A stretch of DNA of 64,000 bases from Molossus alvarezi (GCA_037176705.1 JBAWUJ010000113.1:124001-188000), one strand, 5' to 3'; counted from the stretch's first letter, positions 1 to 10,945 are shown. Translations and numbers: made by a program. The notes: generated by a model from the letters alone, not told the origin.

Positions 1-1245
1 ACAATACCTTCTGGGTTGCACAGGCCTCTCTGGTGCTTTGGCAGCCCACAGGCTCCATGGGCTCTCCCTACTGGGTCACACAGGTCTCTAAGGTGTTTTA
101 GCACCCCACAGTCTTCACAAGTAACTAGATCACGCAGTCCCTGCTAGGTCACAGAGACTTCTCTGGTACTTCAGCACCCCACAGTCTTCCTGGGCAACTA
201 GATAGCGCAGTCATGTCTGGGTCCCACAGGCCTCTCTGGTGTTTTAGCACCACACAGTTCCTGTGGGTAACTAGATCTCACAGCTCCTGCTGGGTCAGGC
301 AGTTCCACTGGGGCTTCAGCACCATGCAGGTCCCACAGGAAATTGGATGGCCCAGTCCCTGCTGGGTTGCACAGCCACTCTGGTGCTTCAGCACCCTTCA
401 GGCTCAATGGTAACTAGATTTTGCAGTCCCTGCTTGGTGCACAGGCCTCTCTGGTGTTTTAGCACCCCACAGTTCCCTCAGGTAACTTGAACTCAGTCCC
501 TGATGGGTCCCACAGGCCTCTGGTGCTTCAGCACTCTGTAAGTCCTGTAAGAAATTTGATGGCACGATTCTAGTTTGGTCTCAAGGCCTCTCTGGTGCTT
601 CAGCACACCATAGGTCCTGCGTTTAACTGGATGGCACAGTCCCTGCTCAGCTGCACCAGCCTTTCTGGACCTTCACACTCCACAGGATATTGGGATACTA
701 GATTGCGCAGTCCCTGATGGGTCGGACAGGCTTCTCTGGTGCTTTAGCCACCTGTAGTCCCCGCCAGTAACTAGATCACACAGTCCCTCCTGGTTCGGGC
801 AAGCCACTGGTGCTACAGCACTCTGTGAATCCTGAGGGAATTTGGATGGCACAGTGCCTGCTGAGGTGCGCAGGACTGTCTGGTACTTAAACACCCCACA
901 GGTCCCATTGGGAACTAGTTCCTGCAGTCCCTGCTGAGTCACACAGGCTTCTCTGGTGTTTTAGCACCCTGCCTTTCTCGCGAGTAAATAGTTCTCACAG
1001 TCCCTGCTGGGATGCCAGGCCTCTCTGGTGTTTTAGCACCCCATTCTTAGCCTGGATAACTAGATCTCCCAGTCCCTGCTGGGTCGCCCAGGCCTCTCTG
1101 GTGCTTCAGCACCCCAAAGGTCCTGCAGGTAATTGAATGCCACATTCCCTGATAGGTCGCACAGGCCTCTCTGCTGCTTCAGTACCCTGAAGCCTTCAAG
1201 AGTAACTAGATGGCACATTCCCTGCTGGGTTGCGTAGGCCTTTTA

Positions 1246-1560
1246 GGTGCTTCAATAGCATGCCATCCCAGTGGGTACCTAGATTATACAGTACTTTCTG
1301 GATTGCCCCAGGCTCTCTGGTGCTTCAGCACCCCGCAGGTCCCATGGGTAACTAAATGGCACAGTCCCTGATTTGTTCACAGGCCTCTCCAGTGTTTCAG
1401 CACAATGTAGGTCCCATGGGTAACTAGTTCACACAGTTCCTGCTAGGTCGCACATACCTGTGGTGTTCAGCAGCCTGCAGACCCATAGGTAACTAGGTCG
1501 GGCTGTGTTTTTTGAGAGCAAAGGACTCTCTGGTGTTTTAGCAGTCAGCAGGTCGCTATG
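1246..1560. repeat. higher-order block of the 73-bp array, copy 1
   Basis: A run of about five monomers with private variants. The first has a 'ccttttaggtgc' core and 'agtgggtacctagat' end; the fourth has a shortened 'ggtgttcagcagcctg' core followed by 'taactaggtcggg'; the fifth begins with 'gagagcaaag'. The same order of variants recurs near 1820 and, in part, near 4477, so units were amplified in groups as well as singly. Confidence 0.7.
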
Positions 1561-1819
1561 GTAACCAGATGGCACAGTCCCTGCTCGGTAATGCAGATTC
1601 TGGTTTTTCAGCCCCTTGCAGGCTTATGGGTATCTAGATCACATAGTCTCTGTTGGGTCACACAGGCCTCTCTGGTGCTTCAGCATCCCATGGATCTCAT
1701 GGGTAACTAGTTCGTGCAGTCCCTACTGGGTTGCACAAACCTCTCCCGAGCTTCAGCACCTTACAGGTCATCCGGGAAACTGGATGGCACAGTACCTGCT
1801 GGGTTGCACAGGCCTTTTT

Positions 1820-2150
1820 GATGCTTCAGCCGCATGCAGGGCCAGTGGGTACCTGGATCATGCAGTCCCTGGTGTTTTGCACTGGCCTCTCTGGTGCTTC
1901 AGCACACCACAGAATCTGTGGGTAACTAGATGGAACCACCACTGATTGGTGCACAGGCCTCTTTGGTGTATTGGCACCCTGCAGGTCCCATGAGTAATTA
2001 TTTCACACAGTCCCTGCTAGGTCCCACAGAACTCTGGTGCTTCAGCACCCTGCAGACCCATGGGTAACTCAGTCGGGGAGTGTCTGCTGAGAGCAAAGAC
2101 CTCTCTGGTGTTTTAGCTGTCCGCAGGTCTCGTGGGTAACTAGATTATGC
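1820..2150. repeat. higher-order block of the 73-bp array, copy 2
   Basis: This repeats the variant order of the block at 1246: a 'cctttttgatgc' unit ending 'agtgggtacctgg', then a unit with 'gcagacccatgggtaactca' and 'gtcgggg', then a 'gagagcaaag' unit. It starts 574 bp after copy 1, close to eight monomers. Confidence 0.7.
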
Positions 2151-2179
2151 AGTCCCTGCTGGGTCTTACAGGACTATTT

Positions 2180-2270
2180 GGTGTTTTGGCAGCACGCAGT
2201 TCCCACATGTAACTGGATGGCACAGTCCCTACTGTGTTGCACAGGGCTCTATGGTGCTTCAGCACACCAA
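2180..2270. repeat. duplicated monomer pair in the array (first copy)
   Basis: The unit 'tcttacaggacta..tggtg' with 'ttttggcagcacgcagttcc' and the following 'ctgtgttgcaca' unit recur almost unchanged at 3054-3140. The two are 874 bp apart, about twelve monomers. They are closer to each other than to their neighbours, which marks a longer-range duplication inside the array. Confidence 0.7.
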
Positions 2271-4476
2271 AAGCCTCATGGGAAACTAGATTGTGCAATG
2301 TCTGCTGGGTTGCACAGGCCTCTCTAGTGGTTCTGCAGCTCACAAGTTGCGCGGGCTATTGGATGGCACAGTCCCTGCTAGGTTGCACCGGCTTCTCTGG
2401 AGCTTCAGCAGCTTGCAGGTTATGCTGGTAAATGGATGGCACTGTTTCTGCTGGGTCGCACAGAACTCTCTGGTGTTTCAGCACCCCTCAGGTCCCATGG
2501 GTAACTGGATGGCACAATCCCTTGTAGGTCGCACAGGCCTCTCTGGTGCTTCAGCACCCCACAGTTCCTGTGCATAATTGGATGGCACTGTCCATGATAG
2601 GTCACCCAGGCGTCTCTGGTGCTTCAGCACATCTCAGGTCCCAGGGGTAACTGCATGGTACAGTACATCCTGAGTTGTGCAGGCCATTTTTGTGCCTTAA
2701 GTACCCCACCAGCTCAGTGAGTACCTAGATCATGCAGTTTGTTTTGGGTCGCAGAGTACATTCTGCTGTTTTAGCACCCTGCATTTCCAATGGGTAACTA
2801 GATTGCACAGTCACTGCTGTGTCTCGCAGGCCTCTGGTGCTTCAGAGCCCCACATATCCTGCGGGTAATTGGGTAGCCAGTCCCTGCTAGGTCACATTGC
2901 CCTCTCTGGTACTTCATCACACCGGAGGTCCCATTGGTAATTGGATGGCACTGTCCATGCTGAGTTCTGCAGGCCTCTCTTGTGTTTCAGCAATCCACAG
3001 GCCCCTTGGGTAACTAGATGGTGCAGTCCCTGCTGGGTCTTACAGGACTACCTGGTGTTTTGGCAGCACGCAGTTCCCATGTGTAACTGGATGGCACAAT
3101 CCCTGCTGTGTTGCACAAGCCTCTGGTGCTTCAGCACCCTGCAGTGCCATGGGTAACTAGATCACACAGTTTCTGATGGGTCGCACAGGACTCTGTTGCT
3201 TCAGTACCCTGCAGGTCTGTGGGTAAGTGCATCGCGCAGTCTGTGCTGTGTTGTACAGGCCTCTCTGTTGTTTTAGCACCCCATAATTCCAGTGGTAACT
3301 AGATCGCATAGTCCCTGCCAGGTTGCACAGATTTCTGTTGCTTCAGCTTCCTGCTGGCCTGTGGGTAAGTAGATCTTGCAGTACCTGCTGTGTATCACAG
3401 GCCTCTCTGTTGTTTTAACTCCCCACAATCCCCATGGGTAACTAGATTGCACAATCCCTGCTGGGTCGCACAGGCCTTTCTGGTGCTTCAGCACCCCGCA
3501 GGTCCTGTGTATAATTAGTTGGCAAAGTCCCTAGTAGGTCGCACAGGCCTCTCTGGTGCTTCAGCACCCCGCAGGTCCCACAGGTAACTGGATGGCATAG
3601 TCCCTATTCAGATACGCAGGCCTTTTTGGTACTTCAGCACCCATCAGGCTCAGTGTGTACCTATATCACGCAGTCCCTGCTGGGTCGCACAGGCCTCTCT
3701 GGTGTTTTAGCACCCTATAGTTGCCGCTAGTTACTAGATCGTCCAGTACCTTCTGAGTCACACAGGACTCTCTGTTGCTTCAGCAGTCCGCATGCCCTGC
3801 AGGTATTTGAAAGGCACAGTTCCCAATGGGTTCTGCAGGCCTCTCTGGTGCTGAAGCCCCCAAAGGACTCCATGGGTAACTAGATTATGCAGTCCCTGCT
3901 GGGTCTCACAGGCGTCTCTGGTTTTTCAGCACCCCACATGTCCTGTGGGAAATTTGATGGCACAGTACCTGGAGGGTCACACAACCCTCTCTGGTGCTTC
4001 AGCACCCTCAGCCTCAGGTACTGAGGGTAACTGGATGGCATAGTCCCTGCTGGGTTGCTCAGGCCTTTTTGGTGCTTCAGCAGCTCACAGGCCCAATGGG
4101 TATCTAGACCACGCATTCCCTGCTGGGTTGCACAGACTTCTCTAGTGTTTTAACACCCCGTAATTCTCTTGGGTCACTCATTTGCACAGTCTCTTGTTGG
4201 TCGCACAGTCCTCAGGTGCTTCAGCAATGTGTAAGCCCCATGGGTAACTAGGTCAGGCCAGCATGTAAGCCCCGTGGTTAACTATGCCATACAGTTACAC
4301 ACACAACTACTTGGTCGCACAGGCCTCTCTGGTGCTTCAGCACCTCACAGGTCATGTGGGTAATTGGATGGCACAGTCCCTGGTTGGTCCCATAGGCCTC
4401 TCTGGTGCTTCAGCACCCTGCAGATCCCAAGGGTAACTGGATGGCAGAATCCCTGCTGGGATGTGCAGGCCTTTTT

Positions 4477-4790
4477 GGTGCCTCAGCAGCCCATAAGCCC
4501 AGTGGGTACCTAGATCACACAGTTCCTTCTGGGTCACACTGGCATCTCTGGTGGTTCAGCATCCCGCAGGTCCCATGGGTAACTGGATGGCACAGTCCCT
4601 GATTGGTTCACATACCTCTCCAGTGTTACAGCACACCATAGTTCCCACGGGTAACTAGTTCACACAGACCCTGCTAGGTCACACATGCCTATGGTGTTCA
4701 GCAGCCTGAAGACCCATGGGTAACTAGGTCGGGACGTCTCTGTTGTGTCTCACAGGCCTCTCTGTTGTATTAGCACCCTGCAGTTCCCAC
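4477..4790. repeat. higher-order block of the 73-bp array, copy 3
   Basis: A 'cctttttggtgc' unit ending 'agtgggtacctagat' is followed by the 'ccagtgtta' unit, then by the 'ggtgttcagcagcctg' unit ending 'taactaggtcggg'. This is the order seen at 1246-1532. A partial fourth copy is visible at 4071-4260. Confidence 0.65.
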
Positions 4791-5733
4791 GGGTAACTAG
4801 ATCTCACAGTCCAGGCTGGGTCGCACAAGCTTCTCTGGTAAGCACCTTGCAAGTCCTGCAGGTAACTGGATAGCACAATTCCTACTGGGTGCACAGGTCT
4901 CTATGGTGCTTTAGCACCCTGTGGCTAGCACAGGTAACTAGTTCACACAGTCACTGTTGGGTTGTGCCAGCCTCTGGTGCTTCAGCACCCTTCAGGCTGT
5001 GGTTAACTAGATCACACTGTCCTGCTGGGCCACACAGGCCTTTCTGGTGCTTTCAAACCCCTCGGGTTTCACTGGTAATTAAATGGCACAGTCCCTGATT
5101 GGTCACACATGCCTCTATGGTGCTTCAGCACCCTGAAGTTCCTGTGGTTACTTGGATGGCACAGTCCCTGCTAGTTCCGCAGGCCTCTCTGGTGCTTCAG
5201 CACCCCGCAAACCCCTTAAATAATTAGATCACACAGTCCATGCTGGGTTTCACAGGCCTCTGGTTCTTCAGCAACTGGCATGTCCCACGGGTAATTGGAT
5301 GGCACAGATCCTGTGGTAACTGGATGGCACAGTTCCTGCTGGGTTAAGCAGGACTCTGGAGCTTCAGCACCCCACAGGTTCCGTGGGTAATTGGATGGCA
5401 CAGTTTCTGCTAGGTTGCACAGGCCTCTGGTGCTTTAGCACCCCACAAGCCTCATGGGAAACTGGATTCTGCAGTGGCTGCTTGGTCACACAGACCTCTC
5501 TGATGCTTCAGTACCCTTCAGGTCCCATGGGTAACTCAATGGCACAGTCCCTGATGGGTCACAACGGCCTCTGGTGCTTCAGCTCCCTTCATGTCCTGTG
5601 GGTAATTGGATCTCTCAGTACCTGCAATGTCTCACAGGCCTCTCTGGTGCTTCAGCACCCTGCAAGTCTCATGGGTCATTGGATTCCACAGTTGCTGCCA
5701 GGTTTTCCAGCCTCCAGAGGCTGTGATCCCCTA

Positions 5734-5822
5734 GACTGGGCTCCCCGAGGATGGGACCATGTCCCCCTCAGACTGGGCTCCCTGAGGAGGGGGCCGTGTC
5801 CCCCTCATATTGGGCTCCCTGT
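5734..5822. repeat. short 37-bp tandem repeat at the array edge
   Basis: The phrase 'actgggctcc' with a following 'gtccccctca' occurs at 5734 and 5771, and a third partial copy ('tattgggctccctg') starts at 5808, giving a 37-bp period and about 2.4 copies. It is unrelated in sequence to the 73-bp monomer and lies just beyond the array end. Confidence 0.8.
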
Positions 5823-5830
5823 TTCCTCTG

Positions 5831-6944
5831 TTTTCTCAGATCCAGGGCAGTGTCTTGGGACAGCTGTTACTAATGCAGGGCATGACCCCTGGGCTCCTTC
5901 CCCATCCCCTCAGGCCCCTGTGACATGGGCACTGACTCAGGCAGGAGCTGCAGATGGCGTTCAGTGATGGCAGAGGTGGTTAAATACCCTTGGAATGAAG
6001 CTTAGCCTCATTACAGCTTGTTGGAGAGAAGAGCCAATTAGGGAGGTAATTTTTCTTGAGCAGTCTGAAGAATAGAGGAAAATGATATACAAACAGACAG
6101 AAAGCCAGCAGCTGCCCCGCCTCCACTGGCTCCAAGGAGGAGGCCCTGTGGGCCCTTGCCCACCGGGAGTCCCCCAGCAACATGCGGCCAGCAGGCCGAG
6201 GGGCAACTGGGCCCAGGCTGAGGCCTCAGGGTTCCAGGGGTATCACCTTCAGCCCCTCCCCCAAGCAGCCTCCCACTAACTCAACACTCAGTGGGCATAA
6301 ACATCCCAACCTAGAAGATTCCCTGCTGCTAGCATTGGGAGGTTCTTCCTGACCACTCTTTGCCCTCCTTGGGGATGAAGCCTCTCTGTGCCACAACCTT
6401 TGTGGGGAAGGGAGAGGAAGTACCACAGGGAGAGGCTCAGGCCCTCCCCTCCCTGCTCCCTGCTGTATCCAGGCTGCATTCGTCCAGGATGTCCTGTGCC
6501 TTCTGTTGCTTGCAGTGGGAGGAAAGGTTTCCGGGGCTTCTGCATAGGCCAGGACTTGATGGAGAAATGACAGAAACTCAGGCTAGATGACATAGCAGAA
6601 AAGGGGTGAGGGGGCTTCTGGGGAGCATTTTGAAGAAGGAACAGGTAGGCAGGAGAGCCTTGGGATAACGAACCCAGGACTCAACACAGGCCACAGCGTT
6701 CTGTGGTGTTGTGTCTGGTCTATACTTTCCTGCCCCTCAGACTCTGTCCCTGCACATGGCAGACACCATGGCTCTCTCCCCCACAGCACACCCTTCAGGG
6801 GACCAACTGTAGCCTAGGGCGGAAACGAGATACACACCCTCCATGAGAATCACAGCACTGGACGGATTGGGGGAGTCAGTGCCCCAGAAGAAGGGGTGCC
6901 AGTCGCACAAAGACAGGGCCTGGGGAGACCATTAAATGGTTACC
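5831..6944. other. unique non-coding sequence
   Basis: No repeat family or convincing exon was recognised. The stretch 5975-6075 is AT-richer than its surroundings and contains 'ccaattaggg' and 'gaggtaattt', homeodomain-like cores of the kind found in conserved non-coding elements. Short frames here overlap on both strands and show no domain. Confidence 0.5.
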
Positions 6945-7170
6945 AGTTATGGGACACAGCTGTCTCCTTCCTTAATTATGTGCCTGGCATCTTGTCAAAT
7001 AGTTGATCTATCTCATCTCCTTATTTCTTGAAACCAGCATGTATAAGTTTCTATTAATATCACCCATGATATACAGACAAGGAAACTGAGACTCAAAGAA
7101 GTTAAAACTAACTTGCCCCTGGTCACAGAGCTATTGAGAGCCAGGACTTGAACTCCAAACTTTGGTGGCA
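6945..7170 (-). repeat. MIR SINE
   Basis: The stretch reads as the reverse complement of MIR: 'tgtgcctggcatcttgtcaa', then 'caaggaaactgagactcaaa', then 'ggtcacagagctattgagag' and 'ccaggacttgaactccaaac'. It is an ancient mammalian tRNA-derived SINE, diverged and without visible target duplication. Confidence 0.8.
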
Positions 7171-7789
7171 CAGGTTGAGGAGAGAGGGAGGAAGATACAA
7201 TCTATGTGATGAGCCAGGGCTTGGACATGTGAAATAGAACTACTAATACCAGGTTGTCTGTGCCAAGTGTCCAAAAACAGTTCACATAGAGCTGAAGGAA
7301 GCCAGATCCAGGGCTCAGATTTGAGCTGGCTCTAGCAATCAGGGTGGGCTTCTTAGAGGAGGTAATATTTGGGAGCATAGAAGGATGGCTGGGCTACTCC
7401 GGAGTGAGCTTGTAGGCAAAGAGGCACTGCTGGCATTTGGAAGTAGGGCTGGTGCATGGCAAAGGAAGAGGACCAGGGGAGCTGGGTGGGCTCCAACAGC
7501 ATCTAATTTAGAAGCCAAGCCAGAGGGATGTGTGATACAGTTCAAAAAGGTGGGCTGCAGAGACCCTGTGATGGGGATTACATTAGGACATTATAAATTT
7601 TTACATGGAGGTGTTAACAGGAAGGAAGCACTGGAAGATGGGTCTCAAATATTTGCTGGGCCCAGCGGACCACAGTTTGGGCTCAGGAGACAGACAAAGC
7701 AGGAGGAATTGGGTCTCTGCCTGCCCTGCACCCCATCCCAAGGCCACTTGGTTCTTAGACTTGGAAGCAAGCCCTCTAGCTGAGCCACC
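7171..7789. other. mostly unique; possible old repeat inside
   Basis: 7300-7480 reads 'gggcttcttagaggaggtaa ... gtgcatggcaaagg', which resembles an ancient dispersed mammalian repeat that also appears near 22,300, 39,800 and 49,400. I cannot name the family. Nothing else is recognised. Confidence 0.4.
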
Positions 7790-7850
7790 CTGGAGGAGCA
7801 TCACCCAGCACAGTGCCAGGCACATAGTAGGTGCTTAATAAAGAGGAGTA
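7790..7850 (+). repeat. L2 or MIR 3' tail fragment
   Basis: 'cacagtgccaggcacatagt' followed by 'aggtgcttaataaag' is the 3' terminal signature of L2 elements, shared in part with MIR. Only about 60 bp remain. Confidence 0.6.
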
Positions 7851-7924
7851 GCTATAACTCAGCCTCCGTGGTGACAACACCATAAGCTAGGATGTCAGAT
7901 GGAGGGGGGCTGCAGGAGAGAACA

Positions 7925-8060
7925 CACTCAACTACTGAGCACCTGCTGTGTGCCATGCACTATTGCAGAAGGTGTTTTCCTGAGGAGATTTTGTCTATGT
8001 GGATCACTGCTTGGTCCCACAACCCAGAAGAGCGCCCTGCATTTGTAAGGGTGCACAAAC
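7925..8060 (-). repeat. probable MIR fragment
   Basis: 'ctgagcacctgctgtgtgcc' matches the MIR minus-strand phrase 'ttgagcgcttactatgtgcc'. The rest is too diverged to place firmly. Confidence 0.4.
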
Positions 8061-8159
8061 GTAACATGTCATGAGTAAAAACATTCCAGCTTCTAAGATC
8101 CTTGTGCTCTTGGCACTGGGAAATCCTTGATCTCTAATTACCCTCTCTGTGGCTGCAGT

Positions 8160-8245
8160 TTCTCATATCCAGTGAATCTAACTGAGGCTCAGAGAATTAA
8201 AGAGATTGGTCAAGTTTGCATAGTGAGGGAATCAGGTTCTGCTGA
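8160..8245 (-). repeat. MIR fragment
   Basis: 'ctgaggctcagagaattaaa' with 'gagattggtcaagtttgcat' corresponds to the MIR core (gaaactgaggcacagagaggtta...cttgcc) on the minus strand. Confidence 0.6.
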
Positions 8246-10084
8246 TTTCCCAAAGCAGTTTTCTCAGCCAGCCACCTGCTCCTCTCCTCTCCAGGGGTTG
8301 GGTGGCGGCCAGGCTGACTCACTGATGAGAGGTCTCTTTCACTCTCCCTCCACTTTTGTCAGGCCCTGCTCAGGGTTCAAGTCCTTCAGACCTGGGTGTG
8401 GGCCAAAGGCAAGAGGGGACCTGCAGAGGCTGCCATGGCCCGTGCCCACGACTGGTACCAGTCGCTTCTTGGGGAGCCTGAGAAAGTCAGCCTCAGCGTC
8501 AGGGGCAGCCTGCTAATTAGGATGCTGTCTGTATTACTCACTATTCTGAGATGTCATTTTCTAGACTTGGGTTGGGGGTGGGAGTGGAAAGGCACACACA
8601 GAGCTGTTTTTAATTACATTTGGTTTGCTAATTTCTAATAGAAAATAAATATTTACCGGGAGTCATATTTCTTCATTTCATGCCAGCTGACTCCTGAGTT
8701 TATGGGGAGCCCAAAGAGCCACCACCTGCTCACCTGCCACCCCCCATATCCCCACCCCCACGCTGGAGTCTCACACCCGAGCTGGAAGAGGGTAGGAAGG
8801 GAGAGAGATCAAAGGAGATGGAGCGGCAGAGGAGAGCCAGGCCTGGCTTCAGCCATCCAGGTTTGGGTGTGGACGGAGGGCACCAGGCAGGACACGGAGA
8901 AGCTCCTCCTTCCTGCACAGCTGCTGGGCAGTGCCTGGGATCTGGAGGCCAGGGCCCCACTCTGTGCCAACCAGCTCTGAGCGCCCCCTCCCTAGGGACG
9001 CTCTGGCTTCCACGTCCTAGCATGTGATTCTGGCCCCTGGAAGAGTCTCTCCAAGGACAGTCTTACGAGGCCTTTTTGAGCAATGAGGATGGTAGGGAGC
9101 TTGAAAAACTCGCCCTGTCCACTCCTTGGCTTCCAGATGGGCCCGTGGAAGGGAGGCGGGGGTGGAAGGGGAGAGAAGGAAGATGTAGGAGAGAGGCAGT
9201 GATAGAGAACCCCCAGGGGGTGGCTTGTGGGGAGACAGTGGCTCCCAGGGAGCGAGGACTCTGCCCTTCTCTCTGCTGAGGGTCAGGTCTTGGGGATTAC
9301 AGGAGACACATAAAGGGGGGTGTCTCCCTAATACTGGGCAGGGGAGAGGAAACCAGAGGCCTCTTAGTTGAGGGCTGGGGGCTGTGTCAGAGTGGGGAGT
9401 TGGAGCAGGGCAGTTTCTCAGCTTAGCACTATAATTTTCACTTTGGGCTGGATAGTTCTTTGTTGTGGGGGTTGTCCTTGACATTATATCCCTGGTCTCT
9501 ACCCACTGGATGTCAGTAGCACCCACAACCCGGTTGTGACAACAAAAATTATCTCCAGATATTGTCCAATGTCTGCCGGAATGTGTGTGTACATAAGATG
9601 GGCCAGGCTGAGAAGCATTGTCTGGGGTAACCTGGGGTAGCAGAGGAGAGGAAGGAGCCTCAGGGTGAGAGGGAGGAGTTTGTGGGGGCTCTGGACTGAG
9701 AGGTGATGGGCCCCCTAATGAATGGAGAAGAGATAAGGAGATTTGGAAGCTGGAGAATGGAGAGCCCCTGCTCCTAGCCTGGTTTCTAAATCCATGTTAA
9801 GCCATGATTGTTTTTTTTCAAATTACATTTCAATTTAGCTCAATTACTTTTCCATTATTGTTCAAGTGACTCCATTTTAATTGAAGCTGCTGGTTCTTAT
9901 CTCTCATTCCCCCACATAGAATTGGGAAGGGAGGGGGAGGACTGGTTCTAGGGAAGCCCAGGTTGGTGGAGTTTTAGGGACAGTGGTCGTTTTCAGCAGA
10001 AGGACCAGGCCTTGCATGGAGGGGCATACCCAGGAGCTCTTGGGGGCATCCCAGAGTGGCCAACTCTGGGGGAAGGGAGAGCTA
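8246..10084. other. unique sequence with possible conserved non-coding blocks
   Basis: No gene or repeat recognised. Two AT-rich patches stand out from GC-richer surroundings: 8510-8690, with 'gctaattagg', 'ttaattacat' and 'ctaatttctaatag', and 9790-9900, with 'caaattacat', 'caattacttt' and 'ttaattgaag'. Clustered TAATTA/ATTA-type cores are typical of homeodomain-bound enhancers. That reading is an inference from motif density only. Confidence 0.4.
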
Positions 10085-10300
10085 CAAAGAAGGACAGCTA
10101 TAATAGTGACGCTTACCAAGTACTGGACCTTGCTGTCACTAAGACCAATAAGGTATGTACTATTATCATACCCATTTAACAGGTGGGAAGACTAAGGCAC
10201 AGAGCAGTTAAGAAACTTGCCTGAGTTCCTCATAAGTAGAAGAGCTGGGAGGCAATCCAGCCCTCTGGCTCTTAAGTTTGTGTGCTTAACCTCAGGTTAT
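10085..10300 (-). repeat. MIR SINE
   Basis: The MIR minus strand is recognisable through 'acgcttaccaagtactggac', 'atgtactattatcataccca', 'aagactaaggcacagagcag' and 'agagctgggaggcaatccag', in the expected order. Confidence 0.8.
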
Positions 10301-10439
10301 ACTCTTTCTCCCTCACAATATACCCACTGGCCCCTTCCCAGCCCCAGCCCCAGCCCCATCTCCCTGACGCTCACCCTTCCAAGCTCTGAGGCTCTGACTC
10401 AGTTCACTCTAGGGTATTTGATTTTCCATCTGTCTCTAA

Positions 10440-10545
10440 TTCCTCCCCCACCTTAAGAACCTGGCCCTCCCTACCTCATCCAAGAAGTCTTCCCTGATTG
10501 TCCTGCCCTCATGTACTCCACAGCCCTGAGCTGTCCATCTACCCA
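10440..10545 (+). repeat. L2 fragment
   Basis: 'aagaagtcttccctgattgt' followed by 'cctgccctcatgtactccac' resembles the L2 phrase 'gaggccttccctgaccaccc' and its downstream 3' part. Confidence 0.5.
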
Positions 10546-10599
10546 CCCAAGTTACTAGCTGCTGTGGGGGTGGAGATAGGGAAATGGGGGGGGGGAGTC

Positions 10600-10795
10600 A
10601 GAGGCAATGATTTGGAGCTGGATAGATCTGAGTTAAGTGAGTTAAGTCATCTCCAAGCTGTGTGGTTTGGGCATCACTGAAGCTCCGTGAGCCTCCATTT
10701 TCTTGTCTGTCCACTGGCTGTCGATAGCACTGACCTCCTGAGGGCTGGTGTTCTGAGGATTAAGGGGATGAAGTGTGTAAAGCAAGAACTAAGAG
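10600..10795 (+). repeat. MIR SINE
   Basis: 'tttggagctggatagatctg', 'caagctgtgtggtttgggca', 'tgagcctccattttcttgtc' and 'ctgaggattaaggggatgaa' follow the MIR plus-strand order of tRNA-like head, core and tail. Confidence 0.7.
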
Positions 10796-10854
10796 GTTTA
10801 ACAGGATGAGGGGTTTTCTCAGCCTACCCCGTGTTGACCCTGAGACACAGGCAC

Positions 10855-10945
10855 AGCAGGGATCAGTCTCCCCACTTTACAGAGAGGCGGTTGATCCCGC
10901 AGTGGGATGGCACAGCCTGGGACTGGGATTCCGCTCTTAACCTCA
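10855..10945 (-). repeat. MIR fragment
   Basis: 'ccccactttacagagaggcg' and 'gcacagcctgggactgggat' are diverged MIR minus-strand core phrases. Confidence 0.55.

Larger units (their letters stand above)
1..5715. repeat. 73-bp satellite/minisatellite array, about 78 monomers
   Basis: I followed the core GGTGCTTCAGCACC (or its common variant GGTGTTTTAGCACC) through the array and found about 78 copies, from position 32 to 5646. Most successive cores are 70-74 bp apart and 73 is the commonest spacing. Other constant parts of the monomer are 'cagtccctgctgggtcgcac' and 'gtaactggatggcacag' or 'gtaactagatcacacag'. Monomers are diverged but phase is kept. Odd spacings occur at 32-92 (60 bp), 4215-4331 (116 bp) and 5262-5358 (96 bp). 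The array is already under way at base 1, so its left end is outside the window; it fades out near 5715. Because 73 is not a multiple of 3, a reading frame changes phase in each monomer, and the short frames on both strands are not genes. I do not recognise the family and did not notice a CENP-B box. Confidence 0.95.

Noticed and set aside
1..5715. CRISPR-like regular repeats
   Set aside because: The whole 73-bp unit is repeated with no unique spacers between conserved direct repeats, and the surroundings are mammalian.
1..5967. Dozens of open frames of 60-194 codons on both strands in the tandem array, with recurring peptide phrases
   Set aside because: The 73-bp period shifts the frame at each monomer, the phrases recur only because the DNA does, and both strands are equally open. 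There is no start context or domain.
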